In this document: piece after piece, positions 16,581 through 25,196 of the stretch | Numbering within the stretch: the first letter of the stretch is position 1 | How the letters are laid out: every line of letters begins with the position of its first letter | Origin: Thalassolituus sp. UBA674 | GTDB lineage: Bacteria; Pseudomonadota; Gammaproteobacteria; Pseudomonadales; Oceanobacteraceae | Length of the DNA: 64,000 nt | Direction: 5' to 3' | NCBI GenBank assembly: GCA_002298335.1 | Contig: DBNK01000014.1 | Coordinates: 11,677 to 75,676 of the forward strand | Program-made: the position numbers and the translations under genes | Notes under the pieces: model-generated | The model's database searches: none | What the model was told of the DNA's origin: nothing | Seen by the model: the letters and a program-made list of their open reading frames with translations, nothing else

Positions 16581-17489
16581 ATGCCTCCTGCTGCTGAGTC
16601 GTCGGCCTTTTTTCCCATCCGCGTGGTCTCGAACGAAACCGGCGTTAATGCCATCACCCTGCGCGCCTGGGAGCGTCGCTATGGATTGCTGACGCCGAAA
16701 CGCACTGAGAAAGGCCACCGTCTGTATACCGAGCAGGACATTGCCCTGATCAAGAAAGTGGTGGCCCTGCTCGACCGCGGCATTCCGGTTTCTCAGGCCA
16801 AAGCCATCATTGAAAGCGGTAACGACAGTGGTCCCGGACCGAACCGCTCCGGTCAGCCATCTCAGTGGAATCAGTATCTGAGCCAGCTGGCACTGGCCGC
16901 GGAGCTGTTTGATGATCACCTCCTCAGCAGCACGCTGGAAGAGGTCAGTCAGTTCTTCCCGACCGACATCGCGTTCCGCTTCCTGCTGCTGCCGTTTTAC
17001 TACCGGCTGCGTGAACAGGCCGTCACCCCGCTGGATCAGGCACGTCTGAGTTTTTACGCCGGTATCCTGCAGGGCCGTCTGGCCAATGCTTTGGGGCGGA
17101 CATCTGAAGATGACACCCGTGGCAGTGTCATTCTGGCCGACCTCGGTGGCGATACCGATCTCGAGCTGCTGCTCACCGGTGTGATGCTGCGGCCTCTGTC
17201 CATCCGCACTGTACGACTGGCCGGGCGCAGCAACACCGCCATGGTCAAAGCTCTGCTGACTCAGCCGGGCTGGAAATCAGCTCTGCTGCAGATTCCGGCA
17301 GACCCCGATACCACCCTTCTCCAGCAGCTGCAGGCACTGGCGGCCGAAAGCGCCGGTCTGCTGTTCTGTACCGGCCACGACAACACGCAGGCCGGGCGCC
17401 TGCGCCAGCACGGCATCATCCCTCTTTCCGGTGATCTGCAGAAAGATGCACTCACCATCCGCGACGTACTGACAGGCATTAATGAGTAA
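16581..17489 (+). CDS. MerR-family regulator, LitR/CarH-like (probably class II, B12-independent)
   Basis: About 302 residues. The N-terminal MerR helix-turn-helix is typical (IRVVSNETGVNAITLRAWERRYGLLTPKRTEKGHRLYTEQDI). The C-terminal part (residues ~90-300) resembles the cobalamin-binding domains of LitR/CarH, but I find no DxHxxG cobalamin ligand motif. That fits class II LitR proteins, which depend on a partner LOV protein for light sensing. The divergent neighbour is exactly such a short LOV protein. The frame opens at 16521, but the ATG at 16581 lies after the predicted promoter and is preferred. It overlaps rsmC by 8 bases. Confidence 0.82.
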   Translation: MPPAAESSAFFPIRVVSNETGVNAITLRAWERRYGLLTPKRTEKGHRLYTEQDIALIKKVVALLDRGIPVSQAKAIIESGNDSGPGPNRSGQPSQWNQYLSQLALAAELFDDHLLSSTLEEVSQFFPTDIAFRFLLLPFYYRLREQAVTPLDQARLSFYAGILQGRLANALGRTSEDDTRGSVILADLGGDTDLELLLTGVMLRPLSIRTVRLAGRSNTAMVKALLTQPGWKSALLQIPADPDTTLLQQLQALAAESAGLLFCTGHDNTQAGRLRQHGIIPLSGDLQKDALTIRDVLTGINE

Positions 17490-18477
17490 TGAATATCTGG
17501 CGCTGCTGCGCCACCCGGACCTGTTTGGTCCGGAAACCTGCGTCCTCGGCGCGGCCGACGACCTGCCCGGTGACTGGGTCAGCCTGATCCGCCAGAGTGG
17601 CACCCATATCAGCAGCTGGGACTGGCTGACCTGTGAAGCCTGGCGGCGTCATCAGATTGAAGCGCATTTCGGGATGCCGGATGAAGAACAACTGAGCGGC
17701 AAGCGTGTGATCCTGCTGTGGCCCAAATCCAAAGTACTGGCGCAGGCGCTGCTGGCACGACTGCAGGGCCTGACGACACAGGTCATTGCCGTGGCCGCTA
17801 ATGACGCCGGAGGCAAAAGCATCGGCAAAGCCGCACAGGACTTCACCAGCAGTGCGGTCAAAATCGATACCGCACGTCACTGTGCAGTCTGGGAACTGCA
17901 ACTGCTGCCTGCACAGTCAGACTTTAACTGGTTGCGGCTGGCGAAATCTTTCCGCTGTGGAGAGCAGTCATTCATGACCCTGCCCGGTGTCTTCAGTTTC
18001 GGTCAGCTGGATATCGCCACCAGCATCCTGCTGGAGCACATTCCGGCGCCGGCGAAAGGCCGGGTGCTTGATCTGGCCTGCGGCTCCGGCATCATCGGGC
18101 TGAGCTATAAACTGCGCAATCCTGCATTGGATGTAACCCTGAGCGATACCGACGCCTTCGCCCTGCGCAGCTGTGAGCTGAACGGTCTGCGTCTGCAGGT
18201 TCAGACCAGGGTGCAGGCCAGCGATGGTCTGAAGCAGATTGAAGGCCGCTTCGACTTTATTCTCACTAACCCACCGTTCCATCAGGGCAAAGACACCGAC
18301 TACCGTTTCGCCACGGAACTGTTCCGCCACGCGAAAGAACATCTGGTGAAAGAGGGACAACTCTGGCTGGTCGCCAACCGCCACCTGCCCTATGAAGAGT
18401 GGGCTGCCGAACACTTCGCTCAGGTTGAGGTGATGGTGCAGGAGCGGGGTTTCAAGCTGATCTGCATTCAGGCCTGA
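17482..18477 (+). CDS. rsmC: 16S rRNA (guanine-1207-N2) methyltransferase
   Basis: 331 residues. It methylates G1207 of 16S rRNA using S-adenosylmethionine. The N-terminal half is a degenerate methyltransferase domain. The C-terminal half carries the SAM motif VLDLACGSGIIGLSY (near residue 192) and the catalytic NPPFHQGKDTDY (near 262), both RsmC hallmarks. Its start lies inside the end of the regulator gene (8-base overlap), suggesting co-transcription. Confidence 0.92.
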   Translation: MSNEYLALLRHPDLFGPETCVLGAADDLPGDWVSLIRQSGTHISSWDWLTCEAWRRHQIEAHFGMPDEEQLSGKRVILLWPKSKVLAQALLARLQGLTTQVIAVAANDAGGKSIGKAAQDFTSSAVKIDTARHCAVWELQLLPAQSDFNWLRLAKSFRCGEQSFMTLPGVFSFGQLDIATSILLEHIPAPAKGRVLDLACGSGIIGLSYKLRNPALDVTLSDTDAFALRSCELNGLRLQVQTRVQASDGLKQIEGRFDFILTNPPFHQGKDTDYRFATELFRHAKEHLVKEGQLWLVANRHLPYEEWAAEHFAQVEVMVQERGFKLICIQA

Positions 18478-18810
18478 TACCTCCGGACATCGTGCTTCCG
18501 GGCAGACGTGCAATGACAGGTATCAGGCATTCTGCGCGTATTCACGCCTTCACCTCCGCAACGGAGCAGTGACAGCCAGCCCCTGAACCAGCCGGACTCC
18601 CCGCCGCGGGCATCCCTGTGCAGCGTCGTCATTGATTCCCCCGGATGATGACAAAGCCCGGCTGGCCCCGTTCATACTCTCCGGTCTTTCAATACCCGGG
18701 TCATTCAGCCGCTGGCTGTAAATGGCACCTGTACTTTAATCCTGAATCCGCCCTCCGGAGACGCCAGCAAGGCGTTTCTCATCATCGCACGGTTTAACCC
18801 TCCTAATGAT
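18478..18810. other. Non-coding gap after rsmC
   Basis: Before the Zur-like box this gap shows no convincing gene. A small stem, CTCCG/CGGAG, lies near 18553-18565 with no U-tract. Confidence 0.4.
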
Positions 18811-18827
18811 TTGTTATAACATAACAA
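18811..18827 (+). promoter_or_regulatory. Predicted Zur box
   Basis: The near-perfect palindrome TTGTTATAACATAACAA lies 40 bases before the DUF1826 start. Its core differs at one place from the gammaproteobacterial Zur consensus TGTTATA-N-TATAACA. It overlaps an AT-rich region that could hold the -10 element, so zinc-bound Zur would block transcription. Confidence 0.7.
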
Positions 18828-18867
18828 TATATTCCGACTTTTACCGCCGTTCTCCGGAGAGACACTC

Positions 18868-19533
18868 ATGCTGGCCAATACCACCCACACTCCTGCTGCA
18901 ATTCCGCCCGGTAAACGCCCACACCCGCCCCGCAGTGTGATCAGCGGGGACATTGAGTGTCTGACGGATATTTTCCTTGAGGACGTCAATCTGGCCGTAT
19001 GGGAGCGGCCAGCAGACCCTGAACTCGGTGAATTTGCCAGAGTGTTCGCTGAGCAAGCCGGTTCATTGCAGCGCTTTATCAGCATCAGACCGGATGAACC
19101 GGCTGCTGACATCCTGCCGGGCTGGGCAAAGGCTCTGCCCGGTGCCGGCCAGTGGCTCAGTGACGTACATGAAGTTATTGAGATGTTCTGTTGTTTATTC
19201 GAGCCCACAGCGATTGGTGTAAGGCTGCACGTGCTCAACGGTACCATGTGCCCGCGCTTTCACGTCGACCGGGTAGCGGCGCGTCTGCTGGTGACCTACA
19301 GTGGCAAAGGCACGGAATGGCTGGCGGAAGACAGTGTCAGCCGCTCACCGGATAATGGACGCCTGCCGGAGCAGACCGTCTCCGCGAGCGACATCCGCGG
19401 CATCGCAGTCAATGCCGTGGCCATTCTCAAAGGCGAGCTATGGGAAGGTAATGAAGGCCAGGGGCTGATTCATCGCTCACCTGACCCGCAAGGTATGCCG
19501 CGCCTTGTGCTGGCACTCGACTGGCTGTCATAG
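18868..19533 (+). CDS. DUF1826 family protein, predicted zinc-starvation gene
   Basis: 221 residues. The conserved blocks are SGDIECLTDIFLEDVNLAVWERP at the start, then LSDVHEVIEMFCCLFEPTAIGVRLHVLNGTMCPRFHVDRVAARLLVTYSGKGTEWL. The MCPRFHVDR stretch with its cysteine, histidine and aspartate could hold a metal. From memory, DUF1826 genes often sit near Zur-controlled genes in pseudomonads; here a Zur-like box precedes the gene directly. The biochemical role is unknown. It is convergent with the MFS gene, with 15 bases between them. Confidence 0.82.
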   Translation: MLANTTHTPAAIPPGKRPHPPRSVISGDIECLTDIFLEDVNLAVWERPADPELGEFARVFAEQAGSLQRFISIRPDEPAADILPGWAKALPGAGQWLSDVHEVIEMFCCLFEPTAIGVRLHVLNGTMCPRFHVDRVAARLLVTYSGKGTEWLAEDSVSRSPDNGRLPEQTVSASDIRGIAVNAVAILKGELWEGNEGQGLIHRSPDPQGMPRLVLALDWLS

Positions 19534-19548
19534 CCAGCTGTGTACAGC

Positions 19549-20730
19549 TCAGTATGCAGTGCGGCGCTGCAGACGGTTCCAGAGCAGAATCAGTACCAGC
19601 ACGGACAGGGCCGGAAGGGTCGAGAGAATCAGGCCGTTCCAGCCCAGCATCAGCAACACCATACCCGATCCCAGTGACGCCACCGCCTGAATACCGAAGA
19701 TCAGGCTGTCGTTCAGGCCCTGCACCCGCCCGGCCTCTTCCGGCCGGTAACATTCTCCCAGCAGCGCCGTGCCGGAGACAAACAGGAAGTTCCAGCCGAT
19801 CCCCAGTAACACCAGACTGACCCAGTAATGCAGCAGCATGATGCCGGCCAGCGCCATGACCAGCGTCGCCAGCATAAACAGCAGGCCGGTGAAAATGATG
19901 GCCTGAAAGCCGAAACGCCGGATCAGCAGACCCGTGAAGAGAGACGGCAGGAACATGGCAATGATATGGCTCTGGATCACCCAGCGGGCCTGTGCCAGAT
20001 CCAGTTGGGCGGCACCCGTCATGCTCAGTGGCGTGGCGGTCATCACATACGCCATCACGGCATAGCCGATACTGGCACTGGCCATCGCCAGCCACAGTTT
20101 CGGTTGCCGGAACAGCTCGGACCAGCTGCGGCCTCCATGTGCTTCTGAGGTGGCAATCTGATTACGCCCGGACGGTATCACCCACCAGAGAATGACCGCC
20201 GCCAGCAACAGACACAGGGCCAGTCCGGCAAACGGCAGTACCAGGTCTGGCAGAACCAGGTCCGGGAACTGAGCCGACCAGCGCGACAGTCGGCTCAGCT
20301 CCGGTCCGAGAAACGCCGATACCAGACCGGCCAGCAGCAGCCTGGAAGCAACCCCGGCCCTTTCCTCAACGGCAACCGCTTCCATCGCCAGGAAGCGGAA
20401 CTGCTGTACTGCGGCCCCGGTCGCACCGAGCAGAAAGGTGCTGGCGGTAAAGCCCCAGAAACTGCCGGACCAGTCTGATGCCGAGGCCATCAGCGCAGCG
20501 ACAACGCCCAGCAGCATCATAAAAACAAAAACGGGACGACGACCGAAACGGTTGGCCATCTGGGCGACGGGCCAGACAGCGGCGGCCATTCCGATAATCA
20601 GAGCAGCCACCGGTAAGGTAGCGAAGGCTGGATCGGGGTGCAGACGCGCCCCGGCGAGACCTCCGGTCAGCACGATCAGCGGCGCCGCACTCAGTGCCAG
20701 CGCCTGTGCTGCCATCAGTCCACGGATCAC
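19549..20730 (-). CDS. MFS transporter
   Basis: 393 residues with about twelve hydrophobic segments. The family loop motif after the second helix is ANRFGRRPVFVFMMLLG, and GRRP is the classic major-facilitator signature. The substrate cannot be read from the sequence. Its ATG overlaps the end of speD, and speD lies just downstream of an osmC-like gene, so the three may share a transcript; export of a polyamine-related compound is conceivable but is only inference from position. Confidence 0.85.
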   Translation of the reverse strand: MIRGLMAAQALALSAAPLIVLTGGLAGARLHPDPAFATLPVAALIIGMAAAVWPVAQMANRFGRRPVFVFMMLLGVVAALMASASDWSGSFWGFTASTFLLGATGAAVQQFRFLAMEAVAVEERAGVASRLLLAGLVSAFLGPELSRLSRWSAQFPDLVLPDLVLPFAGLALCLLLAAVILWWVIPSGRNQIATSEAHGGRSWSELFRQPKLWLAMASASIGYAVMAYVMTATPLSMTGAAQLDLAQARWVIQSHIIAMFLPSLFTGLLIRRFGFQAIIFTGLLFMLATLVMALAGIMLLHYWVSLVLLGIGWNFLFVSGTALLGECYRPEEAGRVQGLNDSLIFGIQAVASLGSGMVLLMLGWNGLILSTLPALSVLVLILLWNRLQRRTAY

Positions 20731-21518
20731 GGCATATTACGTGAGTAGAAGATTTCGAGGATTTCTTTACGGACTTTGGCTTCCACCTCAGCACGCTCCT
20801 GAGCAGACATGTTCTTCGAACCCTCACCGAACAGGTAATTCTCCAGATCAAACTCTTTGAGCATCATCTTGGTGTGGAACAGGTTCTCCTGATACACGTT
20901 AACGTCGATCATCTCATACGCATCACGGGTATCTTTGGTCATGTAGTTCTGGATGGAGTTAATGTCGTGGTCAATGTAGTGCTTGATACCGTCTTCATCA
21001 CGGGTAAAACCACGCACACGGTAATCCACAGTCACGATGTCCGAATCCAGAGAGTGAATCAGGTAATTCAGTGCCTTCAGCGGTGAAATCAGACCACAGG
21101 TCGACACGTCGATGTCGGCGCGGAAGGTCGAAATACCACCGTGCGGGTGACTCTCCGGATAGGTGTGAACGGTGACGTGAGATTTATCCAGATGCGCCAC
21201 GACAGTATCACGCAGCGGGCCCGGTTTTTCTTCCATCAGGTCTTCGCTCGGTACCACTTCATGCTCAGCAATCAGCATGGTCACACTGGCGCCTTCCGGC
21301 TCGTAATCCTGACGGGCGATATTGAGGATATGGGCACCGATGATGTCCACCACGTCAGACAGAATACGGGTCAGACGGTCGGCGTTATACAGCTCATCAA
21401 TATAGGCAATGTATTCCTGACGCTCTTTTTCGGTGCTGGTGTAACAGACATCGTAAATGTTGAAGCTCAGCGTCTTGGTCAGGTTGTTAAACCCGTGCAG
21501 TCGCAATTTTTGGTTCAA
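20727..21518 (-). CDS. speD: S-adenosylmethionine decarboxylase proenzyme
   Basis: About 263 residues, as in E. coli and Pseudomonas (264). The enzyme decarboxylates SAM to supply aminopropyl groups for spermidine. The proenzyme cuts itself between lysine and serine in AHLDKSHVTVHTYPE, making the pyruvoyl cofactor. HPHGGISTFRADIDVSTCGLISPLKALNYLI is highly conserved. The frame opens at an ATG at 21560 inside osmC, but a TTG at 21518 with a GGGGGGA ribosome site gives the family length and the usual N-terminus (NQKLRLHGFNNLTKTLSF). I favour the TTG start. Confidence 0.95.
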   Translation of the reverse strand: MNQKLRLHGFNNLTKTLSFNIYDVCYTSTEKERQEYIAYIDELYNADRLTRILSDVVDIIGAHILNIARQDYEPEGASVTMLIAEHEVVPSEDLMEEKPGPLRDTVVAHLDKSHVTVHTYPESHPHGGISTFRADIDVSTCGLISPLKALNYLIHSLDSDIVTVDYRVRGFTRDEDGIKHYIDHDINSIQNYMTKDTRDAYEMIDVNVYQENLFHTKMMLKEFDLENYLFGEGSKNMSAQERAEVEAKVRKEILEIFYSRNMP

Positions 21519-21546
21519 AACAGAATCCCCCCGGTCACTGACCTCT

Positions 21547-21969
21547 TTAATCAACCTCAATCAGCTCATGGCTGTGTGTGATCTCAACACCTGCCTGTTC
21601 CAGCATGATGGACGCCGAACAGTATTTTTCTGCAGACAGGGACACAGCCCGCTCAACCGCCGATGGCTTCAGGCCACGGCCACTGACTTTGAAATGTACA
21701 TGAATCTTGGTGAAAACCGCCGGTACAGCGTCTGCACGCTCCGCTTCGATTTCAGCAATGCAATCGCGCACGTCAAGACGCTGCTTACGCAGGATGCTCA
21801 TCACATCAAAGTTGGTACAGCCGCCCAGACCGAGCAGCAGCATTTCCATCGGCCGCACACCCATGTTGCGCCCGCCATGATCCGCCGGACCATCCATGAC
21901 GACGGTATGACCACTGCCAGATTCCCCAATGAACATGGCACCATCGACCCACTTAACGGTTGCTTTCAT
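21547..21969 (-). CDS. OsmC family protein
   Basis: 140 residues of the OsmC/Ohr fold, YhfA-like branch. The first conserved cysteine lies in LGLGGCTNFDV and the second in AEKYCSASIML; in OsmC and Ohr these reduce organic hydroperoxides. The member here also has RPMEMLLLGLGG typical of the YhfA group, whose natural substrate is not known. It is divergent from crp and upstream of speD. Confidence 0.88.
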   Translation of the reverse strand: MKATVKWVDGAMFIGESGSGHTVVMDGPADHGGRNMGVRPMEMLLLGLGGCTNFDVMSILRKQRLDVRDCIAEIEAERADAVPAVFTKIHVHFKVSGRGLKPSAVERAVSLSAEKYCSASIMLEQAGVEITHSHELIEVD

Positions 21970-22138
21970 TACAGCTGCTCCCCCTGATTCTCGCGAAGGG
22001 CGGAGCTTACCACTTTTGACCCGCTTTGACGCCCCCCGACGACATATATCAACTGAAGGCGATAAATTGAAAAACGGAGGTTCAACTGGCCAGATGGATC
22101 AGTGATAATCACAATCAGAGACCCAGTGAGAGACCGTT

Positions 22139-22777
22139 ATGATCCTTCCACGCATCCCTTCCATTCACGCCCCTCTGGAATCGTTTCTGGCCCAGTGCAC
22201 CCGTCGCGAATACCCGGCCCGCTCGCTGCTGATCAATGCCGGAGAAGACAACCGCACCCTCTACTACCTGATCAAGGGATCTGTGGCGGTGACCATCGAC
22301 GGCGATGACGACCATGAGATGATCATGGCCTACCTGAATGAAGGTGATTTTTTCGGTGAAACCGGGCTGTTCGATGATGACAACAACCGTGGTGAGGCCT
22401 GTGTGCGCGCCAAGACAGCCTGTACGGTTGCCGAGATTTCTTACGACCGCTTCCGCGAACTGGTGAAGAGCGATTCTGAGCTGCTGTTCCGCGTCTTCCG
22501 CCAGACCGCCGAGCGCCTGCGCCGCACCACACGGAAAGCTGTGAACCTCGCCTTCCTCGACGTGACCGGACGCATTGCCGCCACCCTGCTGGAGCTGTGC
22601 AAACAACCCGACGCCATGACTCACCCCGACGGCATGCAGATTCGCATTACCCGTCAGGACATCGGCCGCATCGTTGGCTGCTCACGCGAGATGGCCGGTC
22701 GTGTACTCAAGAGCCTGGAAGAACAGAACCTGATCAGCGTCTCCGGCAAAACCATCGTGGTGTTCGGTACCCGCTGA
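22139..22777 (+). CDS. crp: cAMP receptor protein (Crp/Vfr)
   Basis: 212 residues, matching Vfr of Pseudomonas (214) and E. coli CRP (210). The N-terminal cyclic-nucleotide domain has GDFFGETGLFDDDNNRGEACVRAKTACTVAEI, with the glutamate and arginine that hold cAMP. The long dimer helix follows, and the helix-turn-helix RITRQDIGRIVGCSREMAGRVLKSLEEQNLI is nearly identical to CRP. It is a global regulator of carbon use and, in pseudomonads, virulence. A position next to speD and the trp genes is conserved in pseudomonads. Confidence 0.95.
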   Translation: MILPRIPSIHAPLESFLAQCTRREYPARSLLINAGEDNRTLYYLIKGSVAVTIDGDDDHEMIMAYLNEGDFFGETGLFDDDNNRGEACVRAKTACTVAEISYDRFRELVKSDSELLFRVFRQTAERLRRTTRKAVNLAFLDVTGRIAATLLELCKQPDAMTHPDGMQIRITRQDIGRIVGCSREMAGRVLKSLEEQNLISVSGKTIVVFGTR

Positions 22778-22947
22778 TGTCCGGCCCCTTTAGCGATAGT
22801 GTGCGTACCCTGGCCTTTGTGCTCTTCCTGCTGTTGCTGGCCGCCATCAGCGGCATCTTTGCCCATCAGGCCGATGTACGCACCGGAGCCGCACCGGACT
22901 ACCACAATCCGGCAGAGGAAAGACGGCCAGACAGTCTGGCGCGCTGA
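22777..22947 (+). CDS. Small membrane protein coupled to crp
   Basis: 56 residues starting at an ATG that shares one base with the crp stop (TGATG). One membrane helix (TLAFVLFLLLLAAISGIFA, residues ~11-29) is followed by a short hydrophilic tail rich in proline, arginine and aspartate. Not recognised. The overlap strongly suggests it is translated together with crp. Confidence 0.55.
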   Translation: MSGPFSDSVRTLAFVLFLLLLAAISGIFAHQADVRTGAAPDYHNPAEERRPDSLAR

Positions 22948-22953
22948 TCCGGA

Positions 22954-23313
22954 TCAGGCCTCAGGCAGCGGCAGCCCTTGCTGGCGCAGAAACGAGAGCT
23001 TATCCCAGTAGCCACGCTGAAAACGGATGCGGTTGTTCACCACGTGAAAGAAGCCGCAGCCGCGTAATCCGGCCGGATCACGCCACTCCAGAATGGCCCA
23101 CTCGCCGTCTTCAAACAGATTCTCAACAATGCACACCATCTCAGCCTGAGCAAACCCGCGGATAAACATGGCATGGATGGCAGCGCGACCGCTGACCGGC
23201 TCTTCTGCGACCTGATGATTGACCGCGTCGTCGTGATAAAACCCCGCCAGGCGTTCCGCATCAGCGGCATTGAACGCGTCGACCCAGGCTTCAACCAGCT
23301 GCTTAGGTGTCAT
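22954..23313 (-). CDS. NTF2-like / SnoaL-like domain protein
   Basis: About 119 residues with the NTF2-like cone fold pattern: MTPKQLVEAWVDAFNAADAERLAGFYHDDAVNH at the start, then ISxRAAIHAMF-type helix and WAILEWRDPAGLRGCGFFHVVNNRI. Such proteins are polyketide cyclase, isomerase or ligand-binding relatives; the substrate is unknown. The ATG at 23313 follows the trpC stop by 7 bases, so it is the last gene of the trp operon. The frame continues upstream inside trpC, but the conserved start is here. Confidence 0.75.
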   Translation of the reverse strand: MTPKQLVEAWVDAFNAADAERLAGFYHDDAVNHQVAEEPVSGRAAIHAMFIRGFAQAEMVCIVENLFEDGEWAILEWRDPAGLRGCGFFHVVNNRIRFQRGYWDKLSFLRQQGLPLPEA

Positions 23314-23320
23314 AACCTGC

Positions 23321-24121
23321 TCAGAAGAACAGTTGCTGCAGCGCTTCACCCGGTTCCGGTGCGCGCATAAAGGCTTCACCGACGAGGAAGCCGTGAACCT
23401 GGTGGTCACGCATCAGAGTCACATCCTCACGGCTGAGAATCCCACTCTCAGTAACCAGCAGTTTGTCGGATGGAATCTGCTCCAGCAGCCCCAGGGTGAT
23501 ATCCAGCGTCACGTCAAAGGTGTGCAGGTTGCGGTTATTGATGCCCAGTAAGGGGGTGTTCAGCGTCAGCGCCATATCCAGCTCAGCACCGTCGTGAATC
23601 TCCACCAGCACATCCATACCCAGTTCATGAGCAAGACCTTCGAGGTCCTGCAGTTGTGTGGTGCTCAGTGCTGAGGCGATCAGCAGGATGCAGTCGGCAT
23701 TGAGCGTGCGTGCTTCATACACCTGATACGGGTCAATGAGGAAGTCTTTGCGGATCACCGGCAGGGAGCAGGCGGCACGGGCGGCCTTCAGATAGTCTTC
23801 ATGCCCCTGAAAATAATCGCGGTCGGTGAGTACCGACAGACAGGCAGCACCGCCTTTTTCATAACTTTCGGCGATGGCCTCGGGGACAAAGTGCTCACGC
23901 AGCACACCTTTCGACGGCGAGGCTTTTTTGATTTCCGCAATCACGGCTGGCAGGCCTGCATCCACCTTGGTCTGCATGGCCCGGTAAAAGCCGCGCAGCT
24001 CGTCGGGGTCAGTATCCGTGGCCATGGCGCGCAGCTCATTAAGGGGCAGACTGTGGCTACGCTGCGCTATTTCGTTTGCCTTAGTTGCAAGGATTTTCTT
24101 CAGTACGGTCGGGGTATTCAT
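23321..24121 (-). CDS. trpC: Indole-3-glycerol phosphate synthase
   Basis: About 266 residues, a monofunctional enzyme without the fused TrpF domain of E. coli. It closes the indole ring in tryptophan synthesis. PAVIAEIKKASPSKGVLRE carries the substrate-binding lysine, FLIDPYQVYEAR and LLIASALS are typical barrel strands, and LGINNRNLHTFDV and VTESGILSREDV complete the active site. The ATG at 24121 gives MNTPTVLKKILATK. It lies between trpD and the NTF2-like gene. Confidence 0.97.
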   Translation of the reverse strand: MNTPTVLKKILATKANEIAQRSHSLPLNELRAMATDTDPDELRGFYRAMQTKVDAGLPAVIAEIKKASPSKGVLREHFVPEAIAESYEKGGAACLSVLTDRDYFQGHEDYLKAARAACSLPVIRKDFLIDPYQVYEARTLNADCILLIASALSTTQLQDLEGLAHELGMDVLVEIHDGAELDMALTLNTPLLGINNRNLHTFDVTLDITLGLLEQIPSDKLLVTESGILSREDVTLMRDHQVHGFLVGEAFMRAPEPGEALQQLFF

Positions 24122-24131
24122 AGTGTGTCCG

Positions 24132-25175
24132 TCAGCCTGCATCTTCACTGATGAAAGCAGAGAAGCTGACCAGTTCATTGAGTTTTTCCAGTGCCAGGCC
24201 GGTAGCAATGGCGTCTTCGGCCATGGCCACCCCCTGTTTCAGGGTCGTTGCCAGATTGGCGGCATAAATCGCGGCACCGGCGTTCAGCGCCAGCATATCA
24301 GCGGCTTTAGTACCGGCTGCGGTTTCCTGCTTGCCCAGCGCATCGCGGATCAGGGTCAGGCTTTCTGCGGCATCAGCCACCATCAGCCCATTGAGCGGTT
24401 GGGACTTCAGCCCAACGTCCTCCGGCTGCAGGGTGTATTCCTTCAGCTCGCCGTCTTTCAGTTCACACACGTAAGACTCGGCGGCAATACTCAGCTCATC
24501 CAGACCATCGCGGGAATGCACCACCAGTACATGGCCAGCCCCCAGGCGCTGCATGACTTCCGCCACCGGACGTACCAGGGCTTTGCTGAACACACCGATC
24601 ACCTGATTCTTTACGCCAGCCGGGTTGGTCATGGGGCCGAGAATATTGAAGATAGTGCGCATGCCCAGCGACTTACGCGGGCCGATGGCGTGCTTCATGG
24701 CGCTGTGATGCGAGGGCGCAAACATAAAGCCGACACCCAGCTCATTGATACAACGGGCCACCTGTTCAGCATTGAGACTCAGGTTCACCCCAGCGGCTTC
24801 GAGCAGGTCGGCACTGCCGGACTTGGAAGAAACACCGCGGTTGCCGTGCTTGGCCACGGTGCCTCCGGCAGCCGCCACCACAAAGGATGACGCCGTAGAG
24901 ACGTTGAACAGATTGGCGCCGTCGCCGCCGGTGCCGACGATATCAACCGCGTGCGGTGCATCAATCTTTACGCCGGTGGCCAGTTCACGCATCACGGTCA
25001 CCGCACCGGTGATCTCATCGATGCTTTCGCTCTTCATGCGCAGGGCAACCAGAAAGCCGCCGATCTGGGCGTCGTCACACTGACCGGTCATGATCTGACG
25101 CATAACGTCGGTCATCTCTGCCGTGGTCAGATCCTGACGTTCCACAACACGGGCCAGAGCCTGTTTGATATCCAT
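24132..25175 (-). CDS. trpD: Anthranilate phosphoribosyltransferase
   Basis: 347 residues. It joins anthranilate to phosphoribosyl pyrophosphate. DIVGTGGDGANLFNVSTASSFVVAAAG contains the PRPP-binding GTGGD motif, HGNRGVSSKSGSADLLEAAG the metal and anthranilate region, and FNILGPMTNPA the later conserved loop. It stands between trpG and trpC on the minus strand with gaps of 10 to 21 bases. Confidence 0.98.
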   Translation of the reverse strand: MDIKQALARVVERQDLTTAEMTDVMRQIMTGQCDDAQIGGFLVALRMKSESIDEITGAVTVMRELATGVKIDAPHAVDIVGTGGDGANLFNVSTASSFVVAAAGGTVAKHGNRGVSSKSGSADLLEAAGVNLSLNAEQVARCINELGVGFMFAPSHHSAMKHAIGPRKSLGMRTIFNILGPMTNPAGVKNQVIGVFSKALVRPVAEVMQRLGAGHVLVVHSRDGLDELSIAAESYVCELKDGELKEYTLQPEDVGLKSQPLNGLMVADAAESLTLIRDALGKQETAAGTKAADMLALNAGAAIYAANLATTLKQGVAMAEDAIATGLALEKLNELVSFSAFISEDAG

Positions 25176-25196
25176 AGTCTTACCTGTTCTGTGCGC

